Assembly (NCBI RefSeq): GCF_041438865.1
Contig: NZ_CP109450.1
Location: 682,001 to 746,000, forward strand
Direction of reading: 5' to 3'
Source of the DNA: Streptomyces sp. NBC_01471
GTDB lineage: Bacteria > Actinomycetota > Actinomycetes > Streptomycetales > Streptomycetaceae
DNA length: 64,000 bases
The notes under the pieces were generated by a model. It was not told where the DNA came from. It made no database searches and worked only from the letters and a program-made list of their open reading frames with translations. The translations under genes were made by a program, and so were the position numbers. Shown one piece after another: positions 52,623 through 61,248 of this stretch (the stretch's first letter is position 1; each line of letters starts with the position of its first letter).

Positions 52623-53514
52623 CCGGAGGCCGGCCCAGTCGGGTCAGCCGCCAGACCGTACGCCATTTCATCGGTCGGCGTGGTCCGCAGGGAGTGGTCC
52701 AGCCCTCCTTGAACCCGCCGAACCAGGCCTTGAGCGCGGCTCCCGAGGGGCGGCGGACCAGCGTGAGCAGCATCCACACCCCCAGGTAGACCGGCACGAG
52801 CGGTGCGGGCAGGTTCCGCCGGGCCAGCCAGACGCGGTTGCGGGCCACCATACGGTGGTACACCGCGTGCCGGGACGGAGCCGTGGCCGGGTGGTGGAGC
52901 ACCATGTCGGCCCGGTAGTCGATCATCCAGCCCGCGTCCAGGGCCCGCCACGCCAGATCGGTCTCCTCGTGTGCGTAGAAGAACTCGCCGGGGAGCGGTC
53001 CGGCCTCGGCGATGACCTGGGACCGTACGGCGTTGGCCCCGCCGAGGAAGGTCGTGACCCGCGAGGAGTGCATGGGATCGGATGCGCGCAGCCGGGGGAC
53101 GTGGCGGCGCTGGGTGACGCCGGTGTCGGGGTCGGCGATCCGGAAGCTGATGATGCCCAGCCCGGGGTCGGCGGCGAAGGCCAGGCGGCACAGCTCGGCC
53201 GTGTCGGTGTTCGGGAGCAGCCCGTCGTCGTCGAGGAAGAGCAGGATGTCCACGTCGGTGCCGGCCGGGCCGAACGCCTCGATGCCGACGTTGCGCCCGC
53301 CGGGGATGCCCAGGTTCTCGGGCAGCTCGACCGTCCGTACGCCTTCGGGGACGTCCGGTACGGGTGCGCCGTTGCCGACCACGACGACCTCGACCGGGTC
53401 GCCGTCCTGTTTGGCCACCGAGTCCAGCAGGGCGCGCAGCTCGTCGGGGCGGTTGCCCATCGTGATGATGACCGCGCCGACCTTCGCGGAGCCGCCCGCG
53501 CCGGGGGCCGTCAC
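52615..53514 (-). CDS. Glycosyltransferase family 2
   Basis: A 299-residue GT-A enzyme. The N-terminal nucleotide-sugar region is AVIITMGNRPDELRALLDSV; the DXD-type motif is LLFLDDDG; NLGIPGGRNVGIEAFG and AHEETDLAWRALDAGWMI (catalytic ED region) are rhamnosyltransferase-like. The C-terminus has one hydrophobic segment. The GTG start overlaps the CDP-alcohol transferase stop (GTGA). It probably adds a sugar to the polymer or lipid made by this cluster. Confidence 0.9.
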   Translation of the reverse strand: MTAPGAGGSAKVGAVIITMGNRPDELRALLDSVAKQDGDPVEVVVVGNGAPVPDVPEGVRTVELPENLGIPGGRNVGIEAFGPAGTDVDILLFLDDDGLLPNTDTAELCRLAFAADPGLGIISFRIADPDTGVTQRRHVPRLRASDPMHSSRVTTFLGGANAVRSQVIAEAGPLPGEFFYAHEETDLAWRALDAGWMIDYRADMVLHHPATAPSRHAVYHRMVARNRVWLARRNLPAPLVPVYLGVWMLLTLVRRPSGAALKAWFGGFKEGWTTPCGPRRPMKWRTVWRLTRLGRPPVI

Positions 53515-54290
53515 TTGAGCCTGCTCGAAGCGAGGATGGACACGAGGTGGAGCACGCTCTGCAGGAGCGCGATGCCCGCCAGCACGGCGACGCCGAGCCG
53601 GGAGAAGAAGAGGTCGCCCCTGATCTGGTCCACGATCGCGAGCACCAGGATCAGCAGGGACGCCTCGATCCCGAGGACGAGCCGGTGGAACTTCAGCGCC
53701 CCGGCAGCCCTGCGGGCCAGCGCCATGCCGGAGGAGCGGGGCTCGGACGCCGTCTCCTTGACCGGCGGCAGTCCCTGCTGGTGACGGGCGACACCGACGA
53801 GGTCGGTCTCGGACTTGATCATGACGGCGCCGAGGGCGGCGAGCGTGCCCAGGAAGGCCCACAGCCAGTCGATCCGCCCGGAGCCCCAGAGGTCCGCGGC
53901 ACGCAGACCGAAGCCGGCGAGGACCGCGGCGTCGAGCACGTAGGCGGCTACGCGGTCCACGTAGACGCCCACCATCGAGTACTGCTTCTTCCAGCGGGCG
54001 ACCTCGCCGTCGACGCAGTCGAGAAGCAGATAGAGCTGAGCCATCAGCACGCCGAGCACCGCGCCCCAGATCCCCGGCACGAGGAGGGCGGGGGCGGCGA
54101 AGGCGGCGGCGACGGTCATCACGTACGTCAGCTGGTTGGGCGTGATGCGCGTGTTCACCAGGTGGCGGTCGATGCGCAGCGATACCTCGCGCATGTAGAA
54201 CCGGCCGCCCCAGTGCTCGCCGCTCCGCCGGTCCTTGACGCCCGGAGGGTGCACGACCGGGCGGAGTTCAGCTACCGATGGCTTTTGCAT
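53511..54290 (-). CDS. CDP-alcohol phosphotransferase-like protein with altered catalytic motif
   Basis: A 259-residue membrane protein. The CDP-alcohol motif is DCVDGEVAR at residues 91-99, then G108 and D112, but the last aspartate position of the consensus (D-G-x2-A-R-x8-G-x3-D-x3-D) is alanine 116 (GVYVDRVAAY). About five membrane helices follow. Members with all four aspartates transfer a phospho-alcohol from CDP to an acceptor; losing the last one removes the expected base. It may be a divergent subfamily or an inactive partner of the other transferase. Confidence 0.85.
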   Translation of the reverse strand: MQKPSVAELRPVVHPPGVKDRRSGEHWGGRFYMREVSLRIDRHLVNTRITPNQLTYVMTVAAAFAAPALLVPGIWGAVLGVLMAQLYLLLDCVDGEVARWKKQYSMVGVYVDRVAAYVLDAAVLAGFGLRAADLWGSGRIDWLWAFLGTLAALGAVMIKSETDLVGVARHQQGLPPVKETASEPRSSGMALARRAAGALKFHRLVLGIEASLLILVLAIVDQIRGDLFFSRLGVAVLAGIALLQSVLHLVSILASSRLK

Positions 54291-55329
54291 AGTCGGCGTA
54301 AGCGTCCTTGATCTGGTCTGCGGACAGGTTGAGGTGTTCGAGGATGGTGAAGCGCCCGGGGCGGGTCTGCGGGGCGTACTGAACGGCCTGGACGAACTCG
54401 TCCACGCTGAAGCCGAGCTCCCCGGGCAGCACGGGCAGGCCGTGCCTGCGCAGGACGTCCGCGAAGAGGCCGGCCTCGTCGGCCGCGCCGCGCAGGTGCA
54501 TCGCGAAGGCCGCGCCGAGACCGACCTGTTCGCCGTGGCTGCCGGCCCGCTGGGGGAAGAGCAGGTCGAAGGCGTGGCAGATCTCGTGGCAGGCGCCGGA
54601 CGAGGGCCTGGTGTCGCCGCTGATCGAGATCGCGATGCCGGAGAGGACGAGCCCCTCGGCGAGCACCATCAGGAACTCGTCGTCGCCGACGCCGCCGGGG
54701 TGGCGCAGGACCGCCTCGCCCGCGGTGCGGGCCATTGCCGCGGCCAGTCCGTCGACCGCTTCGCCGTTGACCTTGTGGGACAGCTCCCAGTCGGCGATGG
54801 CCGAGATGTTGGAGATCGCGTCGCCGACGCCTGCGCGGATGAAGCGGGGCGGCGCGTCCCGGATCACATCGAGGTCGACGACGATCGCGATGGGGGTCGG
54901 GACCCCGTACGAGCCGCGTCCGTTGTCGTTGTCCAGGGTCGATACCGGCGAGCAGATGCCGTCGTGCGAGAGGTTCGTCGCGACGGCGACCATCGGAAGG
55001 CCGACCCGGGCCGCCGCGTACTTCGTCACGTCGATGATCTTGCCGCCGCCGAGGCCGACGACCGCGTCGTACCGCTTGCCCTTGATCCCGTCGGCCAGCG
55101 TCACCGCGGAGTCGAGGGTGCCGTCGGCGACGGAGTACCAGTCGGCGCCGGGCAGGACCGGCGCGAGCCGCTCGCGCAGCGCCTGTCCCGAGCCCGCGCT
55201 GACGGCGAGGGCGAGCTTGCCGGATGCCGAGATCCGCTGGTCGGCGAGGAGCCCGGCCAGACCGTCGAGTGCGCCACTGCTGATGTCGACGACGACCGGG
55301 GACGGGATGAGCCTCGTCAGTACTGGCAC
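54268..55329 (-). CDS. Glycerol-1-phosphate dehydrogenase-like (iron-containing alcohol dehydrogenase family)
   Basis: A 353-residue NAD(P)-dependent, metal-dependent enzyme. NAD site: VVGLGGGKIIDVTKYAAARV. Metal-ligand regions: NLSHDGICSPVS, SSGACHEICHAFDLLFP and AGSHGEQVGLGAAF, matching the Gro1PDH/AraM branch. It would make a glycerol-1-phosphate or another polyol phosphate from a ketose phosphate. It overlaps both neighbours in the cluster, so it probably supplies the CDP-activated building block. Confidence 0.88.
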   Translation of the reverse strand: MPVLTRLIPSPVVVDISSGALDGLAGLLADQRISASGKLALAVSAGSGQALRERLAPVLPGADWYSVADGTLDSAVTLADGIKGKRYDAVVGLGGGKIIDVTKYAAARVGLPMVAVATNLSHDGICSPVSTLDNDNGRGSYGVPTPIAIVVDLDVIRDAPPRFIRAGVGDAISNISAIADWELSHKVNGEAVDGLAAAMARTAGEAVLRHPGGVGDDEFLMVLAEGLVLSGIAISISGDTRPSSGACHEICHAFDLLFPQRAGSHGEQVGLGAAFAMHLRGAADEAGLFADVLRRHGLPVLPGELGFSVDEFVQAVQYAPQTRPGRFTILEHLNLSADQIKDAYADYAKAIGS

Positions 55330-56069
55330 GCGATGCCACGGCCCTTCGCGAGGTCGTCGTGGTTGTCGATCTCCACCCAGGCGACGTCGCCGATCGGGGC
55401 CACGTCGATACGGAAGCCGCGGTTCACCAGCTCCTGGTAGCCGTCCTCGTAGTAGAGGTCCGGGTCGCGCTCGAAGGTGACCTTGAGCGCGTCCGCGAGC
55501 TCTTCGGCCGCCTCGGGCTCGATGAGGGTGACCCCGATGTACTCGCCGGTGGCGGTCGCGGGGTCCATCAGCTTGGTGATCCGGGTCACCGCGTCGGTGT
55601 CGTCCGTGATGACCTTCATCTCCTCGTCGGCGAGGTGCTTCACCGTGTCGAGGGCGAGGACGATGCGCCGGCCGTCGCCGCGCGCGGCGAGCAGCGTCTT
55701 CTCCACGGAGACCGGGTGCACGGTGTCGCCGTTGGCGAGGATCACACCCTGCTTGAGCACCTCACGGGCGCACCAGAGGGAGTACGCGTTGTTCCACTCC
55801 TCGGCCTTGTCGTTGTCGATCAGCGTGATGGTGACGCCGTACTTGGCCTCGAACTCCGCCCGGCGCGCGTACACCGCCTCCTTGCGGTAGCCGACCACGA
55901 CCGCGACCTCGGTCAGTCCGACCTCGGCGAAGTTGCTCAGCGCGATGTCGAGAACGGTCGTCGGCTCGCCCTCCCCCTCGGGGCCGACGGGCACGAGGGC
56001 CTTGGGCAGCGTGTCGGTGTAGGGGCGCAGACGCCTGCCTGCGCCGGCCGCCAGTACGAGGCCGATCAT
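55317..56069 (-). CDS. Nucleotidyltransferase, LicC/inositol-phosphate-cytidylyltransferase type
   Basis: A 250-residue sugar/alcohol-phosphate nucleotidyltransferase. The nucleotide-binding start is GLVLAAGAGRRLRPYTDTLP, followed by KALVPV. WNNAYSLWCAREVL matches the NNxxSL segment of LicC-like CTP transferases; NGD near residue 118 (GVILANGDTVHP) is the metal site. It likely makes a CDP-alcohol for the two linked transferases. It overlaps both neighbouring genes. Confidence 0.87.
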   Translation of the reverse strand: MIGLVLAAGAGRRLRPYTDTLPKALVPVGPEGEGEPTTVLDIALSNFAEVGLTEVAVVVGYRKEAVYARRAEFEAKYGVTITLIDNDKAEEWNNAYSLWCAREVLKQGVILANGDTVHPVSVEKTLLAARGDGRRIVLALDTVKHLADEEMKVITDDTDAVTRITKLMDPATATGEYIGVTLIEPEAAEELADALKVTFERDPDLYYEDGYQELVNRGFRIDVAPIGDVAWVEIDNHDDLAKGRGIACQY

Positions 56070-57841
56070 GCGGGTTCTCCTTCGTCATGTACAGCGGGTG
56101 CGCCGGAGGACACCCAGAAGCGGATGCTCTCCGCGAGCACCACGATCGCCACGGCCACGGCGAGCACCGTGAGGGCGACGGCGAAACCGTCGCCCGGGGC
56201 GTGCCCTGCCGTCAGCACGGCGGCGAGTACGGCGACCACCAGGGTCCGGCCGTCGTGGCCGCCGATCGTACGCACCAGCCACCGGGGCGGCGCGCCGGTA
56301 CCGCCCTTGATGCGGTACACCGTGTCGTAGTGATGGTAGGCGACGGCAGCGACCAGACCGAAGGCCGCGGGCAGCGCCTCGTGGACATCGGAGCGGGCAG
56401 CGAGCACGAGGACGGTGACGTACTCGGCCGCCCGGAACACCGGGGGCACCAGCCAGTCGAGCGCGCCCTTGAGCGGGCGCGACACGGCCGTTCCGGAGAG
56501 TACGCAGTACACGGCGGCGGCCGCGGCTGGCCACCAGCTGCCCACGGGGGCGAAGAGCGACGCGGCCACCACCAGCGCACCGCCGACGAACGCGATCACC
56601 GGCAGGGCCGCGCGCGGTCCCCTGAGGAACCGGGCGAAGAGCTCGGCGAGCGGGCCCGAGTCGGCGAGATCGGCCAGTGCCTGGGCGGCGCGGTCGGTGC
56701 GCGTGGCCCGGCGGGTCAGCGAGCGGAGGATCCGGCCGGCCGTGGTGTAACAGGCGGCCAGTGCGCAGCCGATGAGGAGTGCGTAGAAGACGATCCGCGG
56801 GGTGGTCACCGCGGTGAGCACGGCGATCATCGCCCAGCGTTCACCGATCGGGAGCACGATCATGCGCCGCACCCAGACCGTCCAGCCGACGCTGTCGAGC
56901 TTGTCCGAGAGAGCCGCGGTGGGACTCGTGTTGGCGGTCGCGTCGTGGTTGGCCTCGTTGAAGGAGAAGTCCACGACGTGGCGGCAGGTCTGGAGGACCA
57001 TCGCGCCGAGGGCCAGGGCCCAGATGTCGTCGCCGTTGCGGGCCGCACCCAGGGCGAGCCCCGCGTAGTAGGCGTACTCCTTGGCCCGGTCGAAGGTCGC
57101 GTCCAGCCAGGCGCCGAGCGTCGAGTACTGGAGCGAGTACCGGGCGAGCTGGCCGTCCGTGCAGTCCAGGACGAAGGAACAGATCAGCAGGACACCGGCG
57201 GCGATGTAACCGCCGCGGGTGCCGGTCGCGGCGCAGGCCGCCGCTATGAGCGCGGTGACCAGCGAGGCGGTGGTGACCTGGTTCGGGGTCAGCCCGCGGC
57301 GGGCGCACCAGCGTGCGATGTACCGCGAGTACGGACTGATGCAGTACGTCGTGAAGAAGCCGTCACGGGACTTCACGGCCGTACGGAGCCGCACGGCCTC
57401 GTCATCGACGGCGGCGACGGCGGCCCTGGCCTCGTGGCGGCTCTGCGGGTCCTGAGGGACCGAGGCGACCAGGGTGCCCAGTTCGGGGCGCTGCACGGAG
57501 GTCCCGGCGCTGTCCAGCGCCGCGGCCAGGGCGTCGGGGCCGGGCCCCGAACCCGCCAGTACGCGGTTGAGCGCGGGACGCGCCTCCGGCTGGACGGCGA
57601 GCGCGCCGGGGACCGCGGCCGCGGCGAACCGGGGATCGGTCAGTGCCAGGCGGAGCGAGTGGAGGTGGCCGACGAAACGGGTGTCGACGACCGCCACGCG
57701 CTCGTCGGCGGGTGCGGCGGTGAGCAGCTTCGCGGTCTCTGCCGCATCGGCTGCGGTGCGTACGTCGAAGCCCAGCGACCGCAGATCGCCCTCCAGCGAC
57801 GATCCGGGTACCGGCGCACCGGCGAGGATGGCGGTCGACAG
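56066..57841 (-). CDS. CDP-alcohol phosphotransferase with N-terminal domain (DUF5941 type), CTG start
   Basis: A protein of about 591 residues. The N-terminal Rossmann-like domain begins STAILAGAPVPGSSLEGDLR and is followed by a CDP-alcohol domain with the full motif (DCTDGQLAR, D226 and D229, then D247 and D251) and many membrane spans (DUF5941-like C-terminus). Conventional starts give a shorter protein from 57697 that cuts this domain; in frame, the only start near AAGGAG is CTG 57841, nine bases away, just after a stop. It overlaps the nucleotidyltransferase gene (ATGA). It is the canonical CDP-alcohol transferase of the cluster. Confidence 0.82.
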   Translation of the reverse strand: MSTAILAGAPVPGSSLEGDLRSLGFDVRTAADAAETAKLLTAAPADERVAVVDTRFVGHLHSLRLALTDPRFAAAAVPGALAVQPEARPALNRVLAGSGPGPDALAAALDSAGTSVQRPELGTLVASVPQDPQSRHEARAAVAAVDDEAVRLRTAVKSRDGFFTTYCISPYSRYIARWCARRGLTPNQVTTASLVTALIAAACAATGTRGGYIAAGVLLICSFVLDCTDGQLARYSLQYSTLGAWLDATFDRAKEYAYYAGLALGAARNGDDIWALALGAMVLQTCRHVVDFSFNEANHDATANTSPTAALSDKLDSVGWTVWVRRMIVLPIGERWAMIAVLTAVTTPRIVFYALLIGCALAACYTTAGRILRSLTRRATRTDRAAQALADLADSGPLAELFARFLRGPRAALPVIAFVGGALVVAASLFAPVGSWWPAAAAAVYCVLSGTAVSRPLKGALDWLVPPVFRAAEYVTVLVLAARSDVHEALPAAFGLVAAVAYHHYDTVYRIKGGTGAPPRWLVRTIGGHDGRTLVVAVLAAVLTAGHAPGDGFAVALTVLAVAVAIVVLAESIRFWVSSGAPAVHDEGEPA

Positions 57842-58106
57842 ACGAACTCACTCCTTGGAGCTGGCGTGACACACGCGGAGACGGCCCGTTCCCGGCAGGG
57901 GCGGGCGGCATGTCGGCAGAGGCTATCGGATGGACGGAAGCAGGAGTTCACGGGCCGTTTACGTCCCGATCCGACCGGGCATGACCCCGTGCCACCTGCC
58001 GCGGTCATCATGATCGATCCATGCCTCGCCCCACAAACCGCGCCCCCGGTCCGGCGGAAAAGGCTGAGCCGGGGTGCCCGGCCGGGCGGTCGATAGGGTG
58101 GCCGGT

Positions 58107-59096
58107 ATGACGTGGCTGATCACAGGCGGGGCGGGATACATCGGAGCGCATGTGGCGCGGGCGATGGTGGAGGCCGGCGAGCGGGTGGTCGTCCTGGACG
58201 ACCTGTCGAGCGGGCTCGCCGAGCGGCTTCCGGCCGGAGTGGAGCTGGTGCGCGGCTCGGTCCTCGACCGCGGGCTCCTGGACGCCACCCTGAGCGGCCA
58301 CGGGGGTGCCATCACCGGGGTCGTGCATCTCGCGGGCAAGAAGCAGGTCGGGGAGTCCGTCGAGCACCCGCTGAGCTACTACCGGGACAATGTGCACGGC
58401 CTGACCGTGGTGCTGGAGGCCTCGGTCGCCGCCGGGGTGCGGCGCTTCCTGTTCTCGTCGTCGGCCGCCGTCTACGGCGTCCCCGACGCGGAGCTGATCA
58501 CCGAATCGACACCCTGCGCGCCGATCAATCCGTACGGCGAGACGAAGCTGGCCGGTGAGTGGCTGGTGCGGGCGGCGGGCAGGGCGCACGGCCTCTCCAC
58601 CGCGTGTCTGCGCTACTTCAACGTGGCCGGGGCGGCCTCGCCCGAACTGGCCGACATCGGGGTGCACAACGTCATCCCGATGTTCTTCGACCGGCTGACC
58701 CGCGGCGAGGAGCCGCGGATCTTCGGCGACGACTACGCCACACCCGACGGCACCTGCATCCGTGACTACATTCATGTCGCCGATCTCGCCGACGCCCATC
58801 TCGCCGTGGTCCGCAAGCTGTCCGCCGACGGGGGCGCGGGGGATCTCACGGTCAATGTCGGGCGCGGTGCGGGCGTATCGGTACGCGAGCTGGCGGACCT
58901 CGTCGCCTCGGTCACCGGGCTGCCGATGTCGCCCGTGATCGAGCCGCGGCGCCCGGGCGACGCGGCGAAGGCCGTCGCGTCGGGCGAGCTGATCGCCAGG
59001 GAGCTCGGCTGGAAGGCGTCGCGCGGAGTGCGCGAGATGGTCGGGTCGGCCTGGGAGGGCTGGTGCCTGCGACACCCCGGCGCGCGCCGCGAATGA
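58107..59096 (+). CDS. NAD-dependent epimerase, UDP-glucose 4-epimerase (GalE) type
   Basis: A 329-residue extended short-chain dehydrogenase. The NAD motif is LITGGAGYIGAHVARAMVEA. Catalytic residues are in SSSAAVYGV and YGETK (YxxxK). GTCIRDYIHVADLADAHLAV is typical of GalE. It may supply UDP-galactose or a related sugar for envelope glycans, but it is transcribed away from that cluster. Confidence 0.92.
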   Translation: MTWLITGGAGYIGAHVARAMVEAGERVVVLDDLSSGLAERLPAGVELVRGSVLDRGLLDATLSGHGGAITGVVHLAGKKQVGESVEHPLSYYRDNVHGLTVVLEASVAAGVRRFLFSSSAAVYGVPDAELITESTPCAPINPYGETKLAGEWLVRAAGRAHGLSTACLRYFNVAGAASPELADIGVHNVIPMFFDRLTRGEEPRIFGDDYATPDGTCIRDYIHVADLADAHLAVVRKLSADGGAGDLTVNVGRGAGVSVRELADLVASVTGLPMSPVIEPRRPGDAAKAVASGELIARELGWKASRGVREMVGSAWEGWCLRHPGARRE

Positions 59097-59107
59097 TCTC
59101 GCGCCCC

Positions 59108-59141
59108 GCTCTGACCTGCCATTATTTCCGCAGGTCAGAGC
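59108..59141 (+). terminator. Terminator after galE
   Basis: Perfect 12-bp arms (GCTCTGACCTGC and GCAGGTCAGAGC) with a ten-base A/T-rich loop, eleven bases after the galE stop. Confidence 0.8.
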
Positions 59142-59238
59142 AGCTGACAATGGTGTTCGGTCTCGTGTTGCCCGATACCCCTGCCCCGTAGTTGGCTGAC
59201 CTCTCGGACCGGCACGCTCACGATCGGGAGGCGCTCTC

Positions 59239-60180
59239 ATGGGGGCTGGGCACGACCACGGGCATTCGCACGGCGGACCGCCGCCGACCGGGACCGCCGG
59301 CGCCGCTCACCGGGTCCGGCTGCGTATCGCGCTCTGCATCACGCTGACCGTGATGGTGGTGGAGATCGCCGGTGGTCTGCTGGCCGACTCGCTGGCGCTG
59401 CTCGCGGACGCCACACACATGGCGACGGACGCGCTCGGGCTGGCGCTGGCGCTGCTCGCGATCCACTTCGCCAACCGCCCGGCCAGCGAGAACCGCACCT
59501 TCGGCTATGCGCGGGCGGAGATCCTGGCCGCGCTCGCCAACTGCCTTCTGCTGCTGGGCGTGGGCGGTTATGTCCTGTACGAGGCGATCCAGCGGTTCAT
59601 CACGCCGGCCGACACCGCGGGCGGCCGGACGATCGTCTTCGGCCTCATCGGCCTGACCGCCAACATGATCTCGCTCTCCGTCCTCGTCCGGGGGCAGCAG
59701 GACAGCATCAACGTCCGCGGCGCCTATCTGGAGGTACTGGCCGACGCACTGGGCTCGGTCGCCGTGCTGATCTCGGCCACCCTGATCCTGACGACCGGCT
59801 GGCAGGCGGCCGACCCGGTGGCCTCGATCGTCATCGGCCTCATGATCGTCCCGCGTACGGTCAAGCTGCTGCGCGAGACGCTCGACGTGCTGCTGGAAGC
59901 GGCCCCGAAGAATGTCGACATGGGCGAGGTCCGGGCCCACATCCTGGGCCTTCCCGGAGTGGCCGACGTCCACGACCTGCACGCGTGGACGATCACCTCG
60001 GGGATGCCGGTCCTCTCCGCGCACGTGGTGGTCAGCCCCGACACCCTGGACGCGATCGGGCACGAGAAGATGCTCCACGATCTCCAGGGCTGTCTCGGCA
60101 CCCACTTCGATGTCGCACACTGCACCTTCCAGCTGGAGCCGGGCGGCCACGCGGAACACGAGGCGAAGCTCTGTCACTGA
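59239..60180 (+). CDS. Cation diffusion facilitator (CDF) metal exporter
   Basis: A 313-residue membrane protein with a histidine-rich start (AGHDHGHSHGGPPP) and six spans. Metal-site motifs are LADATHMATDALGLALALLA (HxxxD) in the second span and LADALGSVAVLISATLIL in the fifth. The C-terminal cytoplasmic domain follows (DLHAWTITSGMPVLSAHVVV). It exports zinc, cobalt or cadmium by proton antiport. GGGAGG precedes the ATG. No metal regulator is seen beside it. Confidence 0.94.
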   Translation: MGAGHDHGHSHGGPPPTGTAGAAHRVRLRIALCITLTVMVVEIAGGLLADSLALLADATHMATDALGLALALLAIHFANRPASENRTFGYARAEILAALANCLLLLGVGGYVLYEAIQRFITPADTAGGRTIVFGLIGLTANMISLSVLVRGQQDSINVRGAYLEVLADALGSVAVLISATLILTTGWQAADPVASIVIGLMIVPRTVKLLRETLDVLLEAAPKNVDMGEVRAHILGLPGVADVHDLHAWTITSGMPVLSAHVVVSPDTLDAIGHEKMLHDLQGCLGTHFDVAHCTFQLEPGGHAEHEAKLCH

Positions 60181-60568
60181 GCGTTCGCTCGCGTACTCGA
60201 CCCGGGCCGGCGCCGCTGATGTGCACCCCCGCGTCTGGGCCCTTGTGGCAGGCCTGGCCCAACCCCCCTTCCCCGACGGTATGTTCGATCCCGTCCGGGC
60301 CGGGGGATCCGCGTGCCTCGTCGGCTCCGCGTCCTTGGGGGGGGGACGAGCAGCCTGCGGGCGACCGGGACGAGTACGACGTCCCGTTCGCCGCGCGGTG
60401 GCCGCCGAGGTGTCCGACGGGCCCGCCGTGGCACAGGCACTCGCGGGCAGCGGCGAGGAACCCGCCACGCACCGCGGGCACGGCGGCGCATACGGCTATG
60501 CAGCATAGGTGCTGTGCCCGGCGCGCGGGGCCGGTTTCCCGGCGGGCGGCGAATTCTGATATTCCGGT
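60181..60568. other. Gene-free stretch with a nine-base G run
   Basis: No gene recognised on either strand. At 60337-60345 there is an uninterrupted run of nine G, the longest I noticed in the window, possibly the scar of a frameshifted gene. The open frames here show no family signature. Confidence 0.4.
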
Positions 60569-60603
60569 CGGTGGCCCCGCCACGCAGTGTGGCGGGGGCA
60601 CCG
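60569..60603. terminator. Hairpin before idi
   Basis: Fifteen-base arms with a single mismatch (CGGTGGCCCCGCCAC at 60569-60583 against 60589-60603) and a five-base loop, 84 bases before the idi start. It could be a terminator of an upstream transcript or part of an idi leader. Confidence 0.55.
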
Positions 60604-60687
60604 ACACGTCCTGCGCTCCGAAGTGCGGACAAGCCGCTTTTGTACGGCAGACTGAGGAGCCGGTGACGCCCGATGCGAAGGATGGTT

Positions 60688-61248
60688 ATGTCGAACGGCG
60701 CAGCAGAAGCGATCATGCTCGAACTGGTCGATGAGAGCGGCAGGACCATCGGAACGGCGGAGAAGCTCGCCGCACACCAGGCACCCGGTCAGCTGCACCG
60801 GGCCTTCTCGGTATTCCTCTTCGACGGGGCGGGGCGGCTGCTGATCCAGCGTCGGGCACTCGGCAAGTACCACTCCCCCGGCGTGTGGTCCAACACCTGC
60901 TGCGGGCACCCTTATCCGGGCGAATCCCCCTTCGCCGCGGCCGCCCGGCGCACGTACGAGGAGTTGGGCGTCTCCCCGGCGCTGCTCGCCGAGGCGGGCA
61001 CGGTGCGTTACAACCACCCGGACCCCGACTCGGGCCTGGTGGAGCAGGAGTTCAACCACCTGTTCGTCGGACTCGCCCAGGCGGAACTGCGGCCGGACCC
61101 CGACGAGGTGGAGGACACGGCGTTCGTCACCGCCGACGAACTGGCCGAGCGGCACTCCTCCGCGCCGTTCTCCTCGTGGTTCATGACGGTGCTCGACGCC
61201 GCGCGCCCCGCGGTCAGAGAGCTGACGGGGCCGAGCGGCGGCTGGTGA
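60688..61248 (+). CDS. idi: Isopentenyl-diphosphate isomerase, type I
   Basis: A 186-residue Nudix-fold enzyme that interconverts isopentenyl and dimethylallyl diphosphate. The catalytic region SNTCCGHPYPGE has the conserved cysteine next to GHP at residue 72, and RTYEELGV carries the metal-binding glutamates. AAGGA lies five bases before the ATG at 60688. Its product feeds the prenyl synthase of the nearby hopanoid operon. Its last 35 bases overlap the converging gene. Confidence 0.95.
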   Translation: MSNGAAEAIMLELVDESGRTIGTAEKLAAHQAPGQLHRAFSVFLFDGAGRLLIQRRALGKYHSPGVWSNTCCGHPYPGESPFAAAARRTYEELGVSPALLAEAGTVRYNHPDPDSGLVEQEFNHLFVGLAQAELRPDPDEVEDTAFVTADELAERHSSAPFSSWFMTVLDAARPAVRELTGPSGGW

